A stretch of DNA of 64,000 nt from Clonostachys chloroleuca (lineage: Eukaryota > Ascomycota > Sordariomycetes > Hypocreales > Bionectriaceae): contig JBANAY010000004.1 in NCBI GenBank assembly GCA_037952775.1, positions 8,184,001-8,248,000 of the forward strand. Reading direction: 5' to 3'. The notes under the pieces were generated by a model. The model did not search any database and was not told the origin of the DNA. It was given only the letters and a program-made list of their open reading frames with translations. Below, piece after piece: positions 57,320 to 64,000 of this stretch (position 1 is its first letter; the number at the start of each line of letters is the position of its first letter). Made by a program: the position numbers and the translations under genes.

Positions 57320-59319
57320 AGTCAGTTGTGGGCACATGCAGGGATCAACCAGCCATTCAGCGGTAATTATTGCCATCAAAGCAAAACTGCATGCATGAAC
57401 CGGCTCACGGCAACATGATGGAGGGTACCAGAGATTCTCAGATGATCTTATCAATCGATCAATTTCGAAATAAGCGCGCAGCTTGCGTGGCTTGTTTCTC
57501 AAGTTGTCAGATTAATTACGGAATCTATTCCTTCACGACCTAGCCCGCCCGAGCGTGATTTTTTCTCGCTCTGTCATGGTCTACGTCAACCCAAGGACTT
57601 GACGAGCATGAAATCAACCCCAAGTGAAGTGGAGATTGAGATCGGACTCGTTTCCCCCGATTAAAGTCTACCATCTTCAGCGTCCAATCCGTCAATAAAA
57701 GCTGCCTGGACCGGATCCATGAAACGTTCTGACCTCTTTCTCACTGGGAAGCTGCTATGCCTCTGAGAGAGATATCTCCCTAGCCACTGAAGACTTCCCG
57801 TTTATTTCAGGTCGAGTATGATCATCTGCATTTTTTCCCTCTTTGACAGCGGTTGTATTAAGAGCAGATGTATTAAATCCCATATCGGTCGAGGATTAGA
57901 TTAACCCGTCTCAACACCCTATTTACTTTTTCAGCATGAGTAACTTTGAATGCCGAGGCATCGCTTGAACGCGTAATCGGCTCCCAAGAGGCCAATCTGA
58001 TAATAATTGAAGCCGAGAAGACCATCGCCACGGTTCTCCACCATGTTTGAGGGCTGCTACTCATCTGCAAACCTTATCAAGAGAGGGCTTCATATTGCGG
58101 CTTGAGATGGTGACCTAGTCATACGATGATGCCTCGCTCGCTAAATGGGTCACTGGTGGAGCAAGAGTTGGCTCCATCATTATTGATTCTGATCTAACTC
58201 GGGCCAAGGCGGCCCCCATCTATTTATACAGAGCTGCTTGCTGTCTCCTCTCTTGAAGTCGCGTAAATCTCTGGTGGTTTTGCTAGTGAAGCTAAGCCTT
58301 TACAGCAGCATGACCCTGACAGCGTGTAGATTGATAGGGCCGCGCTTATGTTTAACTATTGAACTGAGTCTGAGAAGTGATATCTATCAACACCTTCTTA
58401 CGGCAGCACAAGCAAACCAAATCCTAGAATTGATGCAATATTTCCGTTAGTGGACACGAGAATGCCTGCGCTATACAGATTACTACATGTCTTAGGACAA
58501 CTAATATGTCAACACCACATCTAACGATATAAGGCTGCCATTGTACCGTCTGCTTTCAGTAATTGGCCCACAGCTTGGGAACGACCTGCTTGACAAATCC
58601 GATGCGGCTCAAAAATAAGGAGAAGAAGGTCAAATGTCTTTGTGTCGGGGCTGGCGATTAGGCAATTTCTTTCCTGGAAGAGGAGTGGCATCTTAACCTC
58701 TAAGACCTCGGTAGGCTTGAAACTTTCCCGCAAGTTTCTAAAAATTAGTTCCAAATGCTTCCGGCATGTGTGTATCCTTAAGCTCAACCATTAGGTCAAG
58801 TTCATCAGTCGAGGACATTCAAAGTCACCATGGCGATACTGACATTTTGTCCTTTGTGTGCTGAGCCCTTCTACTTGAGAACATTAAAGATTGTCAGCGT
58901 CCACGCGTCACATTATGTGATCGACATAAGCTAACAAGACGATTTATAATCCAGTTTTTATTTTTGTTTAGTTCAAATATTACCGGCGCAAAATAAACCG
59001 TTTTGGCGGCGCAGGATGAACCATTTTGGGGCAGGGCTTATGCGACAATTTGAATTTGGAGGGATCTCCAGACCGCTTACTCGGAATCCGTCCAGTCAGA
59101 GATGAGCATGCACATATCGGCCATACTAAGCCCCGTTTGAATCGTCCATCATTCATCCTAGTGTCTTGACTTAATTTCAAGATTTAGCTCACCGATATAA
59201 GGCTTCAAGTATAAGAGCAAGATGACCCTCGCCTGGCAGAGCGAATATCAGCTCCTCCCAAGACAAGCTTTTATTCTCTTCCTGAAAACTCTTCCTCTGT
59301 GTTTTCACTCTTCGGCACA
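57320..59319. other. Intergenic, no firm gene
   Basis: About 2 kb. A reverse ATG ORF of 63 codons (57873-58064, starting MSSSPQTWW, one hydrophobic helix) is the only candidate and has no recognised family. TATAAG words near 59196 and 59210 probably belong to the next forward gene. Confidence 0.5.
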
Positions 59320-60039
59320 ATGTATTTCAAGTCTCCCCTCGCAGCGACGCTGTTAGTTACGTCTCATATGGCGAGCTTGACAACTGCATGCTCCCCCTCA
59401 ACCTTGAGCGTTCGCAACGGTAATTCGACCGGTCCTCCCATCACCTGGGGACCCGATACTCCATCTGATCCCGCGACTGTGGGGTATTTCTTGAATCACT
59501 TCTCCATCAACGTCAAGAACTTGACAGCCTCTCTTGACTTTTACTCTCGCGCCTTCGGTCTGCGCCACATCTTCACCGTGCAAGCTTCAGAACATGTGTC
59601 CATCGCGTACATGGGACACAGCCAGGGCGGCCGCAACGGCACGGGCTATCAGACAACCGCTGAGCTCAATCGCGACAAGAACAACGCCGCCGGCTTGGTG
59701 GAGATGATCTATTTCGACATCCCCGACAAGAGCCATCTGCAGGCTTCCAGTGTACGAACAAACACATTTGGCCACATCGGCGTCATCGTCCCGGATGTGG
59801 AGGCTGCCCAGGCCCGGCTGGAGGCCCTTCCTGACGTACGCATTCTGAAGAGTGTTGGGGCCCCCATAGAAAGGGAAGGCGAAGTTGCCATAGCGAATGG
59901 ATTTCCACCAGAGGCGTTGGCCCAGGTCAGCGCCGAGGAACAGGCTACTATTCAAGAGGTGCTGAGTGTGATCAATGGGAGGTTCCTGTTTATTGCGGAT
60001 CCGGACGGTAACATGATTGAGGTGCAGCCTCAAGATTAA
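59320..60039 (+). CDS. Secreted VOC/glyoxalase-fold protein
   Basis: A 239-residue intronless protein. The N-terminus (MYFKSPLAATLLVTSHMASL) looks like a signal peptide, cut near TTAC. The rest is one vicinal-oxygen-chelate domain pair: HFSINVKNLTASLDFYSRAFGL opens the first module, GHIGVIVPDVEAAQARLEAL the second, ending FLFIADPDGNMIEVQPQD. Metal-ligand candidates are His in HFSINV, Glu in LVEMIYFD, His in GHIGVI and the final Glu in MIEVQ, as in glyoxalase I-type sites. Several Asn-X-Ser/Thr sites fit secretion. Fungal homologues are annotated as lactoylglutathione lyase-like; a real glyoxalase role outside the cell is unproven. Confidence 0.87.
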   Translation: MYFKSPLAATLLVTSHMASLTTACSPSTLSVRNGNSTGPPITWGPDTPSDPATVGYFLNHFSINVKNLTASLDFYSRAFGLRHIFTVQASEHVSIAYMGHSQGGRNGTGYQTTAELNRDKNNAAGLVEMIYFDIPDKSHLQASSVRTNTFGHIGVIVPDVEAAQARLEALPDVRILKSVGAPIEREGEVAIANGFPPEALAQVSAEEQATIQEVLSVINGRFLFIADPDGNMIEVQPQD

Positions 60040-61603
60040 CTTGGGCAGCATGTAAATGGATCAATGCAATTAAAAAAAAAAACCACTTATATAGACATCC
60101 TGCAGTAGCAAGGCGGCGAGCACTCCGGACCAAGATCCGGAAAAATTCATCGGCCCCTTGGTAGGAAAAAAACAAATAAATATTCGCTATTTGATCCTTA
60201 TTTTCTCTTCTCGCAAGAGTAAAGCTCCGGTGGGTTGGGTGAGTCTTGAAGGCAAGATCACCGACCACATTCAAGCAATTGAATTCCAGCACCTCAACAA
60301 CCATCACAAGACACACCGACTAAATAGCATTGCCCTATAGGTAGATGGCATGTAAAATAATCCTTCTAAGCGCACTGAGATCCAATACCAATGGATTTGG
60401 CCCGGAATCGCCAACAAGAGCATGCCAAAAATACCATCGCGCCTTTCTAGTTAGTTCGTCTATTCTCTTCGGCGTTCGACGGCGTGGGATGAACATCATC
60501 CATGCTTGGGGCTTTATGCGGGCAAATTGACAATGGCGGCCCATGTTCATGGAACGGTAATGCGGAGGCCAATTCATTGCACCGCGAGGCAGATTAAAGG
60601 ATGTTCAGCATATTGATCAAAATGACATCCCTTACCGTCTGCCAGCTCTAATCCTTTCTACCAAAGAGCGTTGGTATGCGGCGCTTAAGCTCGAGGGGGT
60701 GGCTCAGTATTCTCACCTGCCCTTTCGTCCGGGGTCGGATTATCATATCCAAGAGTCGGTAATTGACTGTCGTCTCGCGCTTAATCCGACCAAATGCTGA
60801 ATAGGAACAGTTGCAGGGCCTTGTAGTTGACCTTTTGACGCAGCCGCCTCAGCCTCGCCTCTTCTTAGCCGGACGTTTTGAAGACCAACAGTTGGTGGCG
60901 CATGAGACAAATCTTAAATTAATTCCCATGGGGGCTTCTAATCTGCATGCAGGGTCTAATCTACCAAAACCAGCGAGCTCATGTGCGTCCCACTTATGAA
61001 AATAGCAGCTGCCAAGTCCACAGCCTCGGTGGATTCTTGTTGGTCGACCCATGGCCCCTTTGCATACCGGCAGCCCGACCACAAATTCATCCCACCTTCC
61101 GGTCTCGGTGAGCAGTTGATGGCTGAACGACTCCAGACAGAAAGTCCGCATACCAGAAAGACTGATCATGGTTAAGCCACGCAACCAACGACCAACATTG
61201 ATGTTTGTGCCCCAATGGCTAGGCGTATTTTCAACTCATGGCAGGGTATCAAGCAACGATTCGATGGTGACAATAGAGCCAGGTCCATGAATAGATTGAA
61301 CTTTGATAGCTCAAGAGATACCACCGGATTGATATAAAGTCTGAAACCTCTTCGATTTCCTGTTCTATTCTCATCAACCCACAATCATCAGACAATATCC
61401 TACAACATCAAGAGCTGGTCTCTATTCGCTTCTTTCATCTACAACCACCTCACCTACTTTTACTGATTAAAAGCATTTATGTCATTTTCACTTTCATGCC
61501 TACTTGCAGCGTCTTCTGTGTAGTCTTCTCTTTACCTACTATCCAGCCCTTGCTATTTTCTCACACTCCCACCACCAATAATCTCACCAATTTATCATTC
61601 AAA
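60040..61603. other. Intergenic with promoter of the secreted repeat protein
   Basis: No gene seen. TATAAAG at 61333-61339 is 265 bases before the next start codon, followed by a long C/A-rich leader with CAACCACCTCACC and CCCACCACC words. An A10 run (60072-60081) follows the VOC gene. Confidence 0.5.
61333..61339 (+). promoter_or_regulatory. TATA box of the secreted repeat-protein gene
   Basis: TATAAAG in the only long pyrimidine/A-rich promoter-like stretch upstream of 61604; distance is long but within the fungal range when a leader is present. Confidence 0.35.
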
Positions 61604-62275
61604 ATGGTCTGCCTCAAGCAACTTTCTTTCACTGCCGCTACCATTTTCAGCATGGCTCAGATCACAATCGCCGCGCCCGTCGCCGTCTTCGCGAATGATG
61701 CTGCCCTTGCCGAACGCGACTTTGATCGTGTAACGTCCCCCAAAAAAGTGCATCTCATGCGACGCTCACCAGTTGGATCCCCACACATAGCCAAATTGGC
61801 CCAGCGCAACTATGAGGACACTTTCCAAGAGCGTGACCACGGGGACGACCTTGAGGATCGCAGTTTCGAGGATGAACTCGAGGCGCGCGATGTCTCCGGT
61901 CGACTTGAGAACCTCTCCAAGCTGTTCAACCTCGGTACAAAGCTGACCAACCTCATTGCCGCCAAGCGCGATCTGGGGGATGACCTCGAGGAGCGCGACA
62001 CCTCTAGAAGACTTGAAAATGTGGCCAAGTTGTTCAACCTCGGTACCAAGCTGACGAATCTCATTGCCAGCAAGCCTGAGGTCGAGGCGCGTGCTGTGAG
62101 GTTCCCAAAGCTGCCGAGCTCTCAGAGAGTTGGTGAGGGATTGTCGGTTATTGACAGTGCTATGGATTTTGGCGACAATCTTAAGAAAGTCATCATGGCC
62201 AAAATGGGCAAGCGCGATATTGAAGAATTTGAAAGGCGTGCCTTCGAGAACCTGGTCCGGGAAGTCTACTTTTGA
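61604..62275 (+). CDS. Secreted repeat protein with Kex2-like sites (candidate peptide precursor)
   Basis: A 223-residue protein with a signal peptide (MVCLKQLSFTAATIFSMAQ, cut near TIAAP). Two repeats of about 36 residues occupy about 96-157; the cores are LENLSKLFNLGTKLTNLIAA and LENVAKLFNLGTKLTNLIAS. Each core is a predicted amphipathic, cationic helix. Acidic, Arg-containing linkers (LGDDLEERD, DDLEDRS, DELEARD) and basic pairs suited to Kex2-type cleavage surround them (RR at 56-57 region, KR at 121-122, KR and RR near the end). A third, diverged helix follows (residues about 180-206). Start is ATG 61604; an upstream in-frame ATG at 61496 would bury the signal peptide. No cysteines occur in the mature region. 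The layout matches fungal Kex2-processed repeat proteins. Function is unknown. Confidence 0.75.
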   Translation: MVCLKQLSFTAATIFSMAQITIAAPVAVFANDAALAERDFDRVTSPKKVHLMRRSPVGSPHIAKLAQRNYEDTFQERDHGDDLEDRSFEDELEARDVSGRLENLSKLFNLGTKLTNLIAAKRDLGDDLEERDTSRRLENVAKLFNLGTKLTNLIASKPEVEARAVRFPKLPSSQRVGEGLSVIDSAMDFGDNLKKVIMAKMGKRDIEEFERRAFENLVREVYF

Positions 62276-63347
62276 TTATCTGCTTTAGCGGGACGAGCGG
62301 GTGGTTTGGGCTTGTTGATTTAGCTCTATAGCGAAAGGAGTTGGGAGAAATTATGAACTCAGATCGTGCTTTGCTTTGTCGAACCGTAGTGTATTGCTAC
62401 GTAACATAATCTTGATTCAATGAGGGGGTAAAGATCAAATGGCTTTGGCGTTAGTCTCCATTGCTGGGCTTTGGTACATCCCGTCTTGAGTTCTTGCGAG
62501 TAATTAAATTAATGAATCTCTATAGCCGCAGCCAGTGTTTCCTCCATTGGTCAAAATATGGAAGGACTGGATCACTGGAACAGGCGCGGCGGATGTCTAG
62601 GGTAGCTGGCTGACTTGGTGCAAATTCGAACAATTGAAAAATTGGACCGAGAGCTGAGAATGACGGCGGATCCGCGGAGGAATGTGCCATTTCATGGATC
62701 ATGGCTTTGTCAAAATGGGCTGGTTTATGCCCTGGGCAGCTCTGCAGCTCTTGATTGGCCGTATCGTATCCCACCCATTGCGTCTTGGTTGTGTGTCTGT
62801 CAAGACTAGCTGATTCGCCAACTAGAGGGCATTTCTGATTCTTCATTGGTCGGATGCACGGTTGCATGAAACAAAAGCCTCGATCAATCACTGCAACCCT
62901 CATTTTGGTTGTTGATTGGAGCTTAGCTATTGCTGATTGAAGCTGCGCCACAAGTCAGCCAAACCACCGTTTGTTAGCGCCAACGTTGCATTGATGATTT
63001 ACCTACAAAGGAGCTCAAATGCTAGTCCAATATGCAGCCTTTAACCGGCCAGGCTGCCAGGTATCATTTCATGGATCATCTTTGCATTGTCTGCGCCGTA
63101 CTGGCCCACCCCTCCAACTGGGTGTAGGACAGTGGGTGTAGGGCAGTGAATCATGGTGCTTGCAACCAACACAAAGCAATCTGATGCAATGGCTGGCGGG
63201 GCACCTGCATCTACGGAAGTTCCATTGGGGCACGTTGGCTGTAGTTGTGTGGCCCAGTGTCAGATTGTCTTTTGTCTGCTCCCGCCCGTGTTTTCACACC
63301 TTCATTCTCTTCCATGTTTGTCTTGACCGCTACATCGCTATCTCAAC
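62276..63347. other. Intergenic
   Basis: No firm gene. It contains ATTTCATGGATCAT twice (about 62691 and 63067) and the small tandem repeat at 63120-63147. The pyrimidine-rich last 60 bases are the AIM24-like leader. Confidence 0.5.
63120..63147 (+). repeat. Two tandem copies of a 14-base unit
   Basis: GGGTGTAGGACAGT followed directly by GGGTGTAGGGCAGT, one difference. It lies about 200 bases upstream of the AIM24-like start codon. Confidence 0.7.
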
Positions 63348-64000
63348 ATGACGCACCCAGGACAGTCTTTTGAGAAGTTTGCGGACACCGGAAAGTTCGA
63401 AGGCGGCAACTTCACAATCACCCACCGCGACGCCAATGCAGTCCTCACCGTCACGCTCGAGGATAAGGTCCAGCTCCTCTCCGAGACGGGCGCCATGATC
63501 CACATGTCCGGCAGCATCAAACTGGATGCCAAGACAAAGGTTTCATGGAAGAGATTTCTGCTCGACGACATGACCCATTCGACTTATACCGGCCCCGGCA
63601 CTGTGACGATTGGGCCCCCCTTCCTCGGGGATGTTTTCTTTCTTCCAGTCAACAGCGCCGTGGACACGAGGACGTGGGTGATGCGCAGAGAGGCCGCTCT
63701 CGCTTGGACGTCGGGTGTGACCAAGACGATCAAGAAGCAGAATTTCAAGAATACTTTCTGGCACGATGAGCCATACCACGTCTACGAGCTAGGAGGGAAT
63801 GGCATAATGTTCTTGACCGGTTTCGGTGCCGTTGATCGCATTGATGTAAGTCTTACCGCCTTGGTGCTCTTGTGCCAACTACCGGTAGCAAACAGTTCGG
63901 ATACTAATGCATGTTGTAGCTTAAGGAAGGTCAGACTCACTTTGTTGATAATGGCCACTCAATAGCCTGGACTTGTAGCTACACCGTGGTCAAGGCGGGA
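63348..64000 (+). CDS. AIM24-family protein, 3' end beyond window
   Basis: ATG 63348 in good context (TCAACATGA). The first exon (63348-63845, 166 codons) and the start of a second (63920 on) are joined in phase 0 through a 74-base GTAAGT...TAG intron. The sequence shows the AIM24/TIGR00266 beta-roll pattern: GGNFTITHRDANAVLTVTLED, GAMIHMSGSIKLDAK, GPPFLGDVFFLPVNS, YELGGNGIMFLTGFGAVDRID and VDNGHSIAWTCSYTVVKAG. Yeast Aim24 is a mitochondrial inner-membrane protein, but this shorter fungal type lacks an obvious presequence, so location is uncertain. The gene runs off the right edge. Confidence 0.88.

Noticed and set aside
62520..62903. Reverse ORF containing HEMAH, which fits the HEXXH zinc-protease motif
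   Set aside because: No other protease feature, no signal peptide or family similarity, and ordinary intergenic composition. The five-residue pattern is expected by chance in open frames of this size.
1..64000. CRISPR arrays, bacterial operons, ribosome binding sites
   Set aside because: Spliceosomal introns throughout show this is a fungal nuclear genome; no regularly spaced repeat array was seen.

Overview
The window looks like nuclear DNA of a filamentous ascomycete (Pezizomycotina, most likely a eurotiomycete; genus not determinable by eye). Genes are split by short introns of about 50-120 bases with GTATGT/GTAAGT-type donors, CTAAC-like branch sites and pyrimidine-AG acceptors. The families are typical of mould genomes: a lipase-NACHT receptor, a fungal secreted phospholipase A2, an M14A carboxypeptidase, cytochrome b5-acyl-CoA dehydrogenase, Zn2Cys6 factor, ankyrin proteins. 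Exons were joined by hand by matching splice sites and reading phase; no database was searched.

Layout. 0-5 kb is a graveyard: a large membrane-protein pseudogene (2-1909), a broken DUF3632-type gene (2572-3507) and a reverse-strand ankyrin/membrane-protein chimera (4233-4824). An intact ankyrin gene follows (5658-7445), then about 5 kb of low-coding, repeat-bearing DNA with one possible 50-residue membrane protein (9971-10123). From 12.6 to 24.7 kb lie an APH-type kinase-like gene, a cytochrome b5/acyl-CoA dehydrogenase (reverse), a 1328-residue lipase-NACHT receptor and a small reverse gene. 24.7-29.9 kb is a gene desert with faint coding remnants. 30-40 kb is ordinary gene space: secreted carboxypeptidase A converging on a secreted phospholipase A2, a mitochondrial carrier, a GNAT protein, a tubby-C-like protein and an MDR oxidoreductase. 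At 39.9-45.4 kb there is damage again: an MFS transporter cut off in mid-domain abuts the 3' end of a Zn2Cys6 factor whose start codon is one base out of frame with its zinc cluster, followed by an F-box-like/ankyrin gene with a frameshift at a T6 run. A tRNA-Cys(GCA) sits at 45.74 kb. 46.8-57 kb holds a small conserved protein, an alpha/beta hydrolase, a ferric reductase and two MFS transporters. The last 5 kb has a secreted VOC/glyoxalase-fold protein, a secreted repeat protein with Kex2-like sites, and the start of an AIM24-family gene.

How genes may work together. The ferric reductase and the second MFS transporter each have an ATCTGATAA element (the SreA-type iron GATA consensus) in their promoters, suggesting a possible iron-responsive set. 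The carboxypeptidase and phospholipase A2 are both secreted hydrolases. Most interesting for follow-up are the secreted repeat protein at 61604-62275, which has the layout of a Kex2-processed peptide precursor, and the lipase-NACHT receptor. Several apparent frameshifts fall in homopolymer runs, so part of the apparent gene decay could be assembly error.
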